A DNA stretch of 64,000 bases from positions 310,001-374,000 of the forward strand of contig NZ_JASGKQ010000002.1 in NCBI RefSeq assembly GCF_047654785.1. The letters run 5' to 3'. The DNA is from Pelomonas sp047654785 (GTDB lineage Bacteria > Pseudomonadota > Gammaproteobacteria > Burkholderiales > Burkholderiaceae_C). A program made the position numbers and the translations under genes. This document shows, in pieces, positions 8,679-17,098 of this stretch (its first letter is position 1; each line of letters starts with the position of its first letter). The notes under the pieces were generated by a model, which worked only from the letters and a program-made list of their open reading frames with translations, did no database searches and was not told the DNA's origin.

Positions 8679-8745
8679 GCGCCCCGCGAAGAGCAGGTCG
8701 CCGGTTGCCGACAATGGCGGCCCGCCAACGCCTTCCCCCAACACC

Positions 8746-9330
8746 ATGGGCAACCGCCTTTCGCAGATCGCCACCCGCACCGGCGACGACGGCACGACCG
8801 GCCTCTCCGACGGCAGCCGCGTCCCCAAGGACCACCTGCGCGTGCAGGCCATGGGCGACGTGGACGAGCTGAACTCCCAGCTCGGCGTGCTGCTGGCCGA
8901 GCCGCTGCCCGATGACGTGCGCGAGCTGCTCGTCACCCTGCAGCACGAGCTGTTCAACCTGGGCGGCGAGCTGTCCTGGCCCGGCGGCGAGTTGCTGAAG
9001 GAGGCTGCGGTGCTGCGGCTGGACCAGGCGCTGGCGCATTACAACGAACAGCTGCCGCGGCTGAAGGAATTCATCCTGCCGGCCGGCACGCGCAGCGCCG
9101 CGATCGCCCATGTGTGCCGCACGGTGGCGCGCCGGGCCGAACGCGCGGTCATCTCGCTGGCCGCGGCGGAACCGGTCCGCGCCGCGCCGCGCCACTACCT
9201 GAACCGGCTGTCCGACCTGCTCTTCGTGCTCGCCCGCGTGCTCAACCGCGCCAACCTCGACGGGCGGGGCGGCGACGACGTCTATTGGCAGAGCGAGCGC
9301 CTGAAGCGGCTGGAGGCCGCCGAAAACTGA
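8746..9330 (+). CDS. pduO: Cob(I)alamin adenosyltransferase, PduO type
   Basis: This enzyme transfers the adenosyl group of ATP to cob(I)alamin to make adenosylcobalamin. The 194-residue length and the motifs fit the PduO family: the N-terminal ATP-binding TRTGDDGTTGL at about residues 10-20, the middle RRAERAVISL, and the C-terminal YLNRLSDLLFVLAR. It is cytoplasmic. No corrinoid biosynthesis gene is nearby, which suggests a salvage role. Confidence 0.92.
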   Translation: MGNRLSQIATRTGDDGTTGLSDGSRVPKDHLRVQAMGDVDELNSQLGVLLAEPLPDDVRELLVTLQHELFNLGGELSWPGGELLKEAAVLRLDQALAHYNEQLPRLKEFILPAGTRSAAIAHVCRTVARRAERAVISLAAAEPVRAAPRHYLNRLSDLLFVLARVLNRANLDGRGGDDVYWQSERLKRLEAAEN

Positions 9331-9332
9331 AC

Positions 9333-9635
9333 TCAGCGCCTGGGCTGCAGCGCCTGCCAGCCCAGCCATGCCCAGCGCAGCGCGCGCCAGAGCTTGCCGC
9401 GCCGCCTCGGGCCGGCGGCCGCGAAGGCCGCCGCGCCGCCGCTGGCCACGGCCATCACGAGGGGGCTGGAGAACCAGGCCTTCACCACCAGCACGCGCCG
9501 CACCAGGCCGTCGGCGCGGCCTCCCACGTCGTCGAGCGACAGCACCGCCTGCTCGCGCATCAGCCCGGAGGCCAGCAGCAGGTCGGCCTTGCGCTGCGCG
9601 CGCGCGGCCGGGGTGGCGGGCAGGCGCGGGATCAT
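9333..9635 (-). CDS. YqjK-like small membrane protein
   Basis: This 100-residue protein has a basic N-terminus, a central hydrophobic segment (PLVMAVASGGAAAFAAAG) and an Arg/Trp-rich C-terminus, like E. coli YqjK. Its ATG overlaps the stop of the YqjE-like gene as ATGA. It is the third gene of a yqjD-yqjE-yqjK-like cluster. Sequence similarity to YqjK is weak, so the call rests on topology and position. Confidence 0.65.
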   Translation of the reverse strand: MIPRLPATPAARAQRKADLLLASGLMREQAVLSLDDVGGRADGLVRRVLVVKAWFSSPLVMAVASGGAAAFAAAGPRRRGKLWRALRWAWLGWQALQPRR

Positions 9636-10018
9636 GGGCCGGGGGCGCGCCGCAGCGCGTCGGCATCCTCGCGCAGTTCGGCGATGCTGGACTGGAACAG
9701 CGTGGCCGGCATCGCCAGCAGCTGCTTGAGCTTGGCCACCGCCAACGCGGCGGCGCCGAACAGCGCCAGCGCCGCGCCGGCGATCGCCAGCAGCCGGTAG
9801 CTGTCCCACAGCGCGACGACGACCAGCGTCAGCAGCATCAGCAGCCCGAAGCCGGCCAGCACCGCCGCCAGCACCGCCCACAGCATCAGGCCGGCGATGC
9901 GCTCCTTCTCCTCCTGCGCCTCGATGGCCAGCAGTTCGAGCCGGATGCGCCCCAGCGTCAGCAGCGACGCGCCGAGCCGCCGCAGCGGCCCGGAGACGGG
10001 TTCGCGGGCGTCGCTCAT
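9632..10018 (-). CDS. yqjE: YqjE-like phage-holin-family membrane protein
   Basis: The 128-residue protein has an N-terminal amphipathic region and two hydrophobic segments at about residues 44-70 and 76-93, forming a transmembrane hairpin. This is characteristic of the YqjE/putative actinobacterial holin-X family. The DUF883 gene lies just upstream and the YqjK-like gene overlaps downstream. The role of the cluster is not established; in E. coli it is stress-induced and inner-membrane located. Confidence 0.8.
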   Translation of the reverse strand: MSDAREPVSGPLRRLGASLLTLGRIRLELLAIEAQEEKERIAGLMLWAVLAAVLAGFGLLMLLTLVVVALWDSYRLLAIAGAALALFGAAALAVAKLKQLLAMPATLFQSSIAELREDADALRRAPGP

Positions 10019-10039
10019 GCTCGGACGGTGCGCGTCATC

Positions 10040-10348
10040 TCAACGGCGGCCGATCAGCACGCCCAGCGCCAGGCCGATGGCGGCGGCGGCGCCGATGGCC
10101 TGCCAGGGCTTTTCATGCACGTAGTCGTCGGTGGCGACGGCCGCGTCCTTGGCACGGCGCACGGCCACGTGCTGGGCGTCCAGCAGCTTTTCCTTCGCGT
10201 TGCCCAGGCGGTCCTGGATGCGTGCGCGCAAAGCCCGGACCTCGCCCTCGGCCTCCTTGCCGGTGGCGCTCATCAGCGAGTCGATGTCGTCCATCACCGC
10301 GCGGAAATCGGCAGCCAGTTTTTCCTTCACCTGCGTTGCATCAGTCAT
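10040..10348 (-). CDS. yqjD: DUF883 family protein (ElaB/YqjD-like)
   Basis: This 102-residue protein has a long helical, charged N-terminal region and a C-terminal anchor (PWQAIGAAAAIGLALGVLIGRR). This is the ElaB/YqjD pattern of membrane-tethered, ribosome-associated stationary-phase proteins. The ATG at 10348 follows GAGGAG and is preferred over an upstream in-frame ATG. It heads the yqjDEK-like cluster. Confidence 0.88.
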   Translation of the reverse strand: MTDATQVKEKLAADFRAVMDDIDSLMSATGKEAEGEVRALRARIQDRLGNAKEKLLDAQHVAVRRAKDAAVATDDYVHEKPWQAIGAAAAIGLALGVLIGRR

Positions 10349-10439
10349 TTCGAACTCCTCGGTAGGCATCAGACATGGTTCTAGCCTAACCCCGCGGACC
10401 GGGGATGGCATGACCGGCATCAAACGTTGCGCGCTTGTC

Positions 10440-11417
10440 CTACAAGGCCGCCACGGCCTGCCGCAGCCGCGCCGCATGGGCCTCGCGCAGCGCGGGCGGC
10501 GCCAGCACCTCGACCTGGCCGGCGTGGCGCAGCAGGTCCATCAGCAGCTCGGTGTCGTCGACATAGGGCAGGCGCAAGCGCCAGCGGCCGTCGGGCAGGA
10601 ACTCGCTCTTCTGCGCCGGATGCCATTCCTCGCGCGACACCCAGGCCGCCGCCTCGGCGCTGAACAGCAGCTCGGCCTCGCGCGGCGTGCCGCCGGCGAA
10701 GATGCCGTAGCCCTGGTCCAGCTCGGCCTCCAGCTCGGCCAGCGGCACGGCCTTGGCCGCGTCGTCCAGCAGCGTGGCGCTCTCGATGCCGTCCAGCGCG
10801 AAGCGGCGGTAGGCGTCGCTGGCATGGCACCAGGCGTCCAGGTACCAGGCATGGCGGTGGTGCACCAGCCGCTGCGGCGACACCTCGCGCACGCCGGCCC
10901 CGGCACCCGTCGGATCGCGCTTCTTGCGGTAGCGGATGGCCAGGCGGCGGCGCTTCACGACGGCGCTGCCCACGGTCTCGAAGCAGTCGCCCGCGACGCG
11001 CCGCCGCGCCGTGCCGATCAGCTTGACGCGCCGCCGCAGCTCGTCCGCCTCGGCCGCGTCCACGCCCAGCATCGCGGTGACCTTGTCGAACACCGGCTGC
11101 AGGTGCCGGCCCACCACGCCCTGCTCGTCCAGCCCGGCCAGCATCTGCTGCATGGTCAGCAGCGCATGCAGCTCGGCCTCGTTGAACCACACGCCCGGCA
11201 GCTCGTGCTTGCCGCCGCGCCACTGCTGGCCGAAGCGGTAGCCGTTCTCGGCGGCGTCGTACTCGATGGGCGCGTCCATGCGCCCGCGCAGGTAGGCCAG
11301 GTCGCGCTTGAGCGTCGCGGGCGACACCTCCAGCGCGGCCCGCAGCTCGGCGAAGGACACGCAGCCGCGCGAACGGATCAGGTGCTCGATCTTGTAGAAG
11401 CGCTCGGTGCGGTCCAT
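10440..11417 (-). CDS. WYL-domain transcriptional regulator (YafY family)
   Basis: The 325-residue protein begins with an N-terminal winged HTH (MDRTERFYKIEHLIRSRG, then SFAELRAALEVSPATLKRDL). A central WYL domain follows (LAIRYRKKRDP, RLVHHRHAWYLDAWC) and a C-terminal WCX extension. Such regulators sense ligands, often nucleotides or damaged nucleic acids, and many control defence or DNA-repair genes. It is divergent from the HNH-like hypothetical at 11531, 113 bases away, so that gene is a candidate target. The start was set at ATG 11417, next to the HTH. Confidence 0.88.
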   Translation of the reverse strand: MDRTERFYKIEHLIRSRGCVSFAELRAALEVSPATLKRDLAYLRGRMDAPIEYDAAENGYRFGQQWRGGKHELPGVWFNEAELHALLTMQQMLAGLDEQGVVGRHLQPVFDKVTAMLGVDAAEADELRRRVKLIGTARRRVAGDCFETVGSAVVKRRRLAIRYRKKRDPTGAGAGVREVSPQRLVHHRHAWYLDAWCHASDAYRRFALDGIESATLLDDAAKAVPLAELEAELDQGYGIFAGGTPREAELLFSAEAAAWVSREEWHPAQKSEFLPDGRWRLRLPYVDDTELLMDLLRHAGQVEVLAPPALREAHAARLRQAVAAL

Positions 11418-11530
11418 GCTGAAAATTTCCCCAGTGTTTCTCCGGTGGATCATCTCATGAGCCACTCGACCGCCACACTGCTTGCAAGGCCCGCGAATCC
11501 CCGGCCTGCCTCTCACCCCAGGAGCCCGAC

Positions 11531-12577
11531 ATGCAAGCAGCCCTCACCCGCCCGACCGCCGCACGCCCCGCCCTCGTCCAGTACGACCTCGACATGGCGG
11601 CCGGCGCGCCCGCCAGCGTCAGCGCCCACGAGCAGGCCGGCCTGGCGCTGGGCCGCGACCACGCGCTGCACGGCGTGACGCCGCCCATCGCCCATCTGTA
11701 CCCGCAATCGCCGCTGCAGCGCGGCTGGCTGGCCGCGCGCGGCCGCCCGGTGCGCACGCCGGCCAGCCCGCAGGTCGAGCAATGGCTGGCGCTGCGCACC
11801 CACGCCTGGGCGCGCGGCCGCAGCTTCGAGGACATCCAGCTCACGCCCCATCACCTCGCGCAGCTGGACACCACGCACTGCCCCATCGGCCGCGAACCGC
11901 TGGACGCCGGCAACCGCTCCATCGACCGCGTGCGCGACGACGCCGGCTACGCGGCCGGCAACCTCGCCGTCATGAGCCGGCGCGCCAACCGCGCCAAGGG
12001 CTCACACGATCACGAGGCGCTGGCCGACATGGCGGCCCGCTGCGCCGCCGCCCCCGCCAACCGCGTCGGCGGGCTCACCGCGGCCGAATGGCAGCGCCTG
12101 GCGGTGCTGAGCAGCTTCGTCACGCCGCTGAGCCATGAGCAGGCCGCCGGCATCCCTCTGCACCTGTTGCCGCCGAACCGGCTGCGCTTGTTCAACCCCA
12201 TCCAGGCGCTGCAGGCCTTCGTGACGCGCCAGCTCGCCACGCCGGGCTGGAGTGCGCGCCTGGGCCGCCTCGAAGCCCTGTTGCCGACCGATGCGCTGCG
12301 CACGGACTTCAACCGCTTCCTGCTCGCGCTGGCCCCGCGCGTGCTGGCCGCCAACGAGCTGCAGCAGCCGCACGAGATCCGCTGGGCGCTGGAAGACGCC
12401 TGGGCGCAGCCGCTGGTGCTCAAGCGCTGGATGCGCTTCGCGCTGCAGCTGCGGCCCGAGCAAGCCGAGGCGCTGGTGGAGCGCGCGGCGGCCAAAAAGC
12501 CCAGCCCCGTGCACGTGCAGCGCCACGAGGACGCGACGGACGGCTGGGCCCTGTCTACCGGCGGCTATACCGCTTAA
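11531..12577 (+). CDS. Hypothetical protein with HNH-like segment
   Basis: The product has 348 residues and no firm family assignment. Residues about 116-158 (HCPIGREPLDAG, SIDRVRDDAGYAAGNLAVMS, RRANRAKG) resemble the beta-beta-alpha core of HNH-type nucleases, where an S(I/L)DR...GY..GN...S.RAN pattern is common. Only two cysteine/histidine candidates precede it, so catalysis is uncertain. The remainder is helical with no recognisable motif. A strong AGGAG precedes the ATG. The 3' end overlaps the convergent acetyltransferase gene by 4 bases. It may be controlled by the divergent WYL regulator. Confidence 0.72.
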   Translation: MQAALTRPTAARPALVQYDLDMAAGAPASVSAHEQAGLALGRDHALHGVTPPIAHLYPQSPLQRGWLAARGRPVRTPASPQVEQWLALRTHAWARGRSFEDIQLTPHHLAQLDTTHCPIGREPLDAGNRSIDRVRDDAGYAAGNLAVMSRRANRAKGSHDHEALADMAARCAAAPANRVGGLTAAEWQRLAVLSSFVTPLSHEQAAGIPLHLLPPNRLRLFNPIQALQAFVTRQLATPGWSARLGRLEALLPTDALRTDFNRFLLALAPRVLAANELQQPHEIRWALEDAWAQPLVLKRWMRFALQLRPEQAEALVERAAAKKPSPVHVQRHEDATDGWALSTGGYTA

Positions 12578-13092
12578 ACCAGCGAACGGTGCAGGCGGAT
12601 CTCTTCGATGCGCGCGCCGCCCACTTCCGTCGTGCGGGCGCTGCCCAGCTCGCGCTTGAAGCCGGCCAGCTCGAAGAAGCGCAGCGCGCGCTCGTTGCGC
12701 AGATAGCACCACAGCGTGGCCTTGGTGCAGCCTTCTTCCTGCAGGCCGTCGCGCGTGGCGTCCCACAGCGCCAGGCCCACGCCCTTGTCCCAGTGCTCGG
12801 GGCTGGCGAACAGCGCCCAGACCTCGCCGGTCGTGGCCGGCGTGCCCTTGTCGCGCGAGCGGTCGAAGCCGGCGAAGCCCATGATCTTGTTGTCCAGGTG
12901 AGCCACGATGACCTGCGGCTCGCACAGGTCGATGGCCTCGCGCCAGAAGGCCTGGCGCTTCTGCACCGACATCGCGTCCAGCGCCGCGGCCGGCAGCAGC
13001 GCCTTGTAGGCGTCCTGGCTGGCGGCGACATGGATCTCGGCGATGGCCTTGGCATCGCGCAGGGTGGCGGGGCGAACCTGGATCACGGACAT
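12574..13092 (-). CDS. GNAT family N-acetyltransferase
   Basis: The 172-residue protein has the GNAT fold: N-terminal VRPATLRDAKAIAEIHVAA, a beta strand GEVWALFASPEHWDKGVGLALWDA in the acetyl-CoA-binding motif A position, and C-terminal NERALRFFELAGFKRE. The canonical pyrophosphate loop is degenerate (DKGVGLAL for R/QxxGxG/A). The acetylation substrate is unknown. It is convergent with the HNH-like gene. Confidence 0.88.
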   Translation of the reverse strand: MSVIQVRPATLRDAKAIAEIHVAASQDAYKALLPAAALDAMSVQKRQAFWREAIDLCEPQVIVAHLDNKIMGFAGFDRSRDKGTPATTGEVWALFASPEHWDKGVGLALWDATRDGLQEEGCTKATLWCYLRNERALRFFELAGFKRELGSARTTEVGGARIEEIRLHRSLV

Positions 13093-13199
13093 GGAACTCT
13101 TGGGCACTGACGCGGGGACGAAAGCGCGGGATTGTCCTTGCCCGGCACGGCCGGCCGGCCCCTTGACAGATTTTTTTCCTGCGCTCCAGCCGGCCGCGT

Positions 13200-13517
13200 T
13201 CAGGGCTTCTGCAGCGGCGGGTGCTTGACGGCGTTCATCGCCAGCTTGCGTTCCACCGCGGCTTCCAGGTCCACGCCGCCATGGTCGGCGATCTGCACCA
13301 GGTACAGCAGCACGTCCGCCAGCTCCTCGCCGAGGTGGCGGCGCTGGTCGTCGCCGAGCGACAGCGACTGCTCGGGCGTCAGCCACTGGAAGATCTCCAG
13401 CAGCTCGGCGGCCTCCACCGTCATGGCCATCGCCAGGTTCTTCGGCGTCTGCCAGGGCTGCCAGTCGCGGTCGGCGGCGAATCGGCGCAGGCGCTGCTGC
13501 AGGGCTTGGAAATCCAT
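13200..13517 (-). CDS. MazG-like nucleotide pyrophosphohydrolase
   Basis: The 105-residue single-domain protein has the MazG/RS21-C6 signature: EAAELLEIFQW at about residues 35-45 and the downstream HLGEELADVLLYLVQIAD, whose Glu/Asp residues bind Mg2+. It resembles dCTPase-type house-cleaning pyrophosphohydrolases that destroy non-canonical NTPs. The N-terminal RDWQPWQTPKNLAMAM is also characteristic of the group. Confidence 0.92.
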   Translation of the reverse strand: MDFQALQQRLRRFAADRDWQPWQTPKNLAMAMTVEAAELLEIFQWLTPEQSLSLGDDQRRHLGEELADVLLYLVQIADHGGVDLEAAVERKLAMNAVKHPPLQKP

Positions 13518-13860
13518 GCCGGCAGTGTCCGATGTATTCCAGACGGTATTCAAGATTTCAAAGTGGTCATGGTGGTAGAGAGGCGCCGCCGCTGTGGACA
13601 AGCGGAAAAATCCCTGGCGCGGCAAGGGCTTGACCCGCGCACAAGCCTGTGCGCCAGGCCCCGGACGGCCGTGTCCGCGATTGGGAACAACTTGGCCGCG
13701 GGCCGCCGGCCTGTGGATATCCGGCCAGTTGTCCCGGCGCCGTCCACAGGCTTGCCCCCGCCCGCCGTATGCCTTTCTTTCTTTACCTGCGGCCGGGGCG
13801 AAACGGCCGGCCGCCGCGGGGCGCCGGGCTAGAGTGGCGCTCCCCATGCCAGGAGCGTTC
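13518..13860. other. Intergenic stretch with DnaA-box-like 9-mers
   Basis: No gene is supported in these 343 bases between divergent mazG and the SGNH hydrolase. Three DnaA-box-like 9-mers are present: TGTGGACAA (13593-13601), TGTGGATAT (13712-13720) and the complement of TGTGGACGG (13740-13748). Each differs from TGTGGATAA by one or two bases. The end of the stretch holds the promoter region and an AGGAG just before the hydrolase start. Confidence 0.35.
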
Positions 13861-15000
13861 ATGACCCCCTTCCCCACCCGGATCGCCACGGCCACGGCGG
13901 CGCTGTTGGGCAGCCTGCTGATCGCGGGCTGCGGCGGCGGCGCCTCGGCGGACACCACGCCCCGGGCCGGCATCGCCGCGGTGAAGGTCTTCGGCGACAG
14001 CCTCCAGGACAGCGGCACCTTCGGCTACAAGTTCACCGTCCAGGGCGGCGACGGCCTGGTCTATCCCGAACGCATCGCGGCCAACTACGGCCTGACGCTG
14101 TGCCCCCGCTACGCCGCCACCGGCGCCACGTCCTTCGCCGCCAACCCCGCCGCCGGCTGCACCAACCATGCCATCGGCGGCGGGCGCATCACGCACACCG
14201 GCGTGCCGGCCGGCAACCCGCTGAACATCGGCGCGCAGATGGCGGCCGCCGACGGCTTCGGCGCCGCGGACCTGGTCATCATCGACGGCGGCGGCAACGA
14301 CGCGGCCGACCTCGTCGGCGCCTACCTGGCGATCCCGGGCGACGGCGCCACCACCTACCGCGCGCTGCTCGGCACGCTGCTCGCGCCGGCACAGATCGGC
14401 AGCGGCCTGGCCGGCGGCGCCGCCGGCACCGCGGCGCTGGGCGGCGACTACATGAAGGCGCTGGCCGACAAGTTCTACGCCGACATCAAGGCCGGCGTGC
14501 TCGACCGGGGCGCGACCCACGTCGTCGTCATGAACATCCCCGACATCAGCTTCACGCCGCGCTTCCAGCAGGTGCTGGACGGCATCGCGGCCGCCGGCGG
14601 CGCCGCCGCCCGAGCCGCCGCGCAGGCCACCTTCCAGGGCTGGATGACGGCCTACAACACCCAGCTCGCCGCCCGGGTCGGCGGCGACGAGCGCGTCGTG
14701 CTGGTCGACTTCTACCAGGCCTTCCAGGACCAGGTCGCCGCGCCCGCCCAGTTCGGCCTCAGCAACGTCAAGACGCCCGCCTGCCCGGCCACCGGCATCG
14801 GCGGCGACGGCCTGCCCAGCTACACCTTCACCAGCTGCACGGCCGCCGCGCTGTCGGCCAGCATCCCGGCCGGCGCGGCCGGCGGCGCCGACTGGTGGAA
14901 GACCTATGCCTTCGCCGACGGCTTCCACCCCACGCCCTACGGCCACCAGCTCACGCAGCAGCTGATCGCCAAGGCGCTGGCCACCAAGGGCTGGCTGTGA
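13861..15000 (+). CDS. SGNH/GDSL-family hydrolase, lipoprotein
   Basis: The 379-residue secreted esterase/lipase-like protein begins with a lipoprotein signal (LLGSLLIAGCGGG, lipobox at about residues 20-24). The SGNH blocks are visible: block I VFGDSLQDSGTFGYKF with the nucleophile Ser, the GGGNDAADL block with catalytic Asn, and C-terminal DGFHPTPYGHQ with Asp and His. It is probably anchored to the outer membrane or periplasmic. The substrate is unknown. The OmpW-like gene starts 32 bases downstream. Confidence 0.88.
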   Translation: MTPFPTRIATATAALLGSLLIAGCGGGASADTTPRAGIAAVKVFGDSLQDSGTFGYKFTVQGGDGLVYPERIAANYGLTLCPRYAATGATSFAANPAAGCTNHAIGGGRITHTGVPAGNPLNIGAQMAAADGFGAADLVIIDGGGNDAADLVGAYLAIPGDGATTYRALLGTLLAPAQIGSGLAGGAAGTAALGGDYMKALADKFYADIKAGVLDRGATHVVVMNIPDISFTPRFQQVLDGIAAAGGAAARAAAQATFQGWMTAYNTQLAARVGGDERVVLVDFYQAFQDQVAAPAQFGLSNVKTPACPATGIGGDGLPSYTFTSCTAAALSASIPAGAAGGADWWKTYAFADGFHPTPYGHQLTQQLIAKALATKGWL

Positions 15001-15032
15001 ACCGCGGCGCCCCGCTCCCGAAAGCCCTGCGC

Positions 15033-15701
15033 ATGACCCTCCCCACCCGCCTGGCCGCGCTGGCCGCCCTGTTCGCCGCCGGCAGCGCCTCCGCGCAATC
15101 GGCCGGCAGCGTCGTCGTCTACGGCGGCGCCGCGCAGATCACGCCCCGCGTCGACAGCGGCGACCTGACCGCCCCCAGCCTGGCCGGCACCCGGATCGGC
15201 GTGAAGCAGGCCAGCGCCTTCATGGGCGGCATCACCTACTACTGGACCGACCACATCAGCATCGACCTGCCCCTGTCCACGCCGTTCAGGCATGACGTGG
15301 TGGGCGCCGGCGCCATCGACGGCGTGGGCCGGCTGGGCACGGTCAAGTCGCTGCCCGCGACGCTGCTGGCCCAGTACCGCTTCGGCAGCGCCGGCAGCGT
15401 GCTGCGCCCCTTCATCGGTGCCGGGCCGACCTATGGCTACTTCTTCAAGCCGCGCGCCACGGCCGCGCTGTCCGGCATCACCGGCGGCACGGCCGCCCAA
15501 CCGACCACGCTGTCCATGAAAAGTCGGCTGGGCGCTACCGTGGAGCTGGGCGCGGCGTGCAGCCTCGGCGGCGACTGGTCCGCCAGCCTGTCGGTCGCCA
15601 AGACCTTCATCAAGACCACCGGCAGCCTGTCCACCGGCCAGACCATCGAGACCACGCTGGACCCGGTGTCCATCAAGTTCGGCATCGGCTACCGGTTCTG
15701 A
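15033..15701 (+). CDS. OmpW family outer-membrane beta-barrel protein
   Basis: The 222-residue protein has a cleavable signal (LAALAALFAAGSASAQ) and the OmpW pattern: RIGVKQASAFMGGITYYWTD, LPATLLAQYRF, PFIGAGPTYGYFF, and C-terminal VSIKFGIGYRF ending in an aromatic residue as needed for BamA recognition. It should form an 8-stranded barrel for small hydrophobic solutes. It follows the SGNH lipoprotein closely, so the two may be co-transcribed. Confidence 0.88.
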   Translation: MTLPTRLAALAALFAAGSASAQSAGSVVVYGGAAQITPRVDSGDLTAPSLAGTRIGVKQASAFMGGITYYWTDHISIDLPLSTPFRHDVVGAGAIDGVGRLGTVKSLPATLLAQYRFGSAGSVLRPFIGAGPTYGYFFKPRATAALSGITGGTAAQPTTLSMKSRLGATVELGAACSLGGDWSASLSVAKTFIKTTGSLSTGQTIETTLDPVSIKFGIGYRF

Positions 15702-15817
15702 GCCGGCCTGGCCCACCCACCTCGACTGGGCGGGCCGCGCCGCTCCGATCGCGCCCGGCGCCGGCCTACACTGCCGGCGGCAGGCGCAGGCGGCTGCGCA
15801 CCACACCAAGGACCATC

Positions 15818-16198
15818 ATGAGTTTTTTTAGCAAGATCCTGAACAAGCTCGGCTTCGGCTCCGGCAGCGCCGCCCCTGCGGCCACGCCCGACGCGGCGGC
15901 TTCCGCCCCGGCGGCGGCACCGGCGCCGGTGGCGATCTCGGAAGTCGACGTCGTCGCCCAGCTGGAAGGCCTGGCCGCCAAGAACCCGCAGAAGCTGAAC
16001 TGGAAGACCTCCATCGTCGACCTGCTCAAGCTGCTCGACCTGGACAGCAGCCTGGACGCCCGCAAGGGCCTGGCCGTCGAACTCGGCTGCCCGGCGGACA
16101 AGCTCGGCGACTCCGCGCAGATGAACATGTGGCTGCACAAGACCGTGCTGCAGAAGCTCGCGGCCAACGGCGGCAACATCCCGAAGGAACTGCTCTGA
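15818..16198 (+). CDS. DUF3597 family protein
   Basis: The 126-residue protein starts MSFFSKILNKLGFG, has an Ala/Pro-rich linker at about residues 20-45, and a conserved helical C-terminal domain (DVVAQLEGLAAKNPQKLNWKTSIVDLLKLL). This is the DUF3597 pattern, whose function is not established. No signal peptide is seen. Confidence 0.85.
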   Translation: MSFFSKILNKLGFGSGSAAPAATPDAAASAPAAAPAPVAISEVDVVAQLEGLAAKNPQKLNWKTSIVDLLKLLDLDSSLDARKGLAVELGCPADKLGDSAQMNMWLHKTVLQKLAANGGNIPKELL

Positions 16199-16210
16199 GG
16201 TATTGAGCCC

Positions 16211-16253
16211 CCGCCCGGGCTTGCGCCGGCTGGGCGCCGGCAAGCCCGGGCGG
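16211..16253. terminator. GC-rich hairpin after the DUF3597 gene
   Basis: CCGCCCGGGCTTGC at 16212-16225 and GCAAGCCCGGGCGG at 16240-16253 form a long GC stem, 13 bases after the DUF3597 stop. There is no T tract. It could be a terminator or mRNA-stabilising element between convergent DUF3597 and queE. Confidence 0.5.
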
Positions 16254-16384
16254 CCTCCCGAGGGGGCGGCGATGCTCGCGGGGGGGTCCCCGTTCCCCGC
16301 TCGCACATCGCCTGCGGGCCGGCTTGGGAGCGGCCCGGCGCTCGGCCCGCAGGAGCCAAGTCCCGGCCGCCGGTCACGCCGGCA

Positions 16385-17011
16385 TCAAGCGATGCCCACC
16401 ACCTTGTGCATCTGCACGGACAGCCGCCATTGCGGGTGTTGCATGCAGTAGCGCACCGCGGCCTGCGTGTGCTCGCGCTGCAGCACCGAGTCCATGGGCT
16501 GCAGGAAGAAATGCTGGAAGTCCAGCGCCGCGAAGCGCTCCGGCGGGGCCAGCGGCTGCGGGTAGACCAGCTTCAGCTCGTGGCCCGAGGTCAGCACCAG
16601 CGGCGCGTCCGCTTTGGGGCTGACGCAGATCCAGTCCAGCCCCGGCGGCGCCGGCTGGGTGCCGTTGGTCTCGACGGCCACCTCGAAGCCGCGCGCGTGC
16701 AGCGCGTCGATCAGCGGCGCGTCCAGCTGCAGCAGCGGCTCGCCGCCGGTGCAGACGACGTAGGGCCTGCCGCCGCCGGGCCAGGCCCGGGCGACGGCGT
16801 CGGCCAGTGCGTCTGCCGTGGCGAACTTGCCGCCGCCCTCGCCGTCCGTGCCGACGAAGTCCGTGTCGCAGAAGGTGCAGACCGCCTTCTCGCGGTCCTG
16901 CTCGCGGCCGGTCCACAGGTTGCAGCCGGCGAAGCGGCAGAACACCGCCGCGCGGCCGGCCTGCGCACCCTCGCCTTGCAGCGTGTAGAAGAGTTCCTTG
17001 ACGCTGTACAT
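16385..17011 (-). CDS. queE: 7-carboxy-7-deazaguanine synthase (QueE)
   Basis: QueE is the radical-SAM enzyme that converts 6-carboxy-tetrahydropterin to 7-carboxy-7-deazaguanine in queuosine synthesis. The 208-residue protein has the 4Fe-4S cluster cysteines at C30, C45 and C48 in the CX14CX2C spacing of proteobacterial QueE. It also has the N-terminal FYTLQGEGAQAGR and a CTGGEPLLQ motif. The upstream gene encodes a tandem PTPS protein that should supply its substrate. Confidence 0.94.
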   Translation of the reverse strand: MYSVKELFYTLQGEGAQAGRAAVFCRFAGCNLWTGREQDREKAVCTFCDTDFVGTDGEGGGKFATADALADAVARAWPGGGRPYVVCTGGEPLLQLDAPLIDALHARGFEVAVETNGTQPAPPGLDWICVSPKADAPLVLTSGHELKLVYPQPLAPPERFAALDFQHFFLQPMDSVLQREHTQAAVRYCMQHPQWRLSVQMHKVVGIA

Positions 17012-17098
17012 GTCAGCCCCTCGTCCGTCGAAATACGCCGGCCGGTTCCCCGAGGGGATGCGATTCGGCTTGCGGCGGCCCGGCGCTCGAATCGCGCG

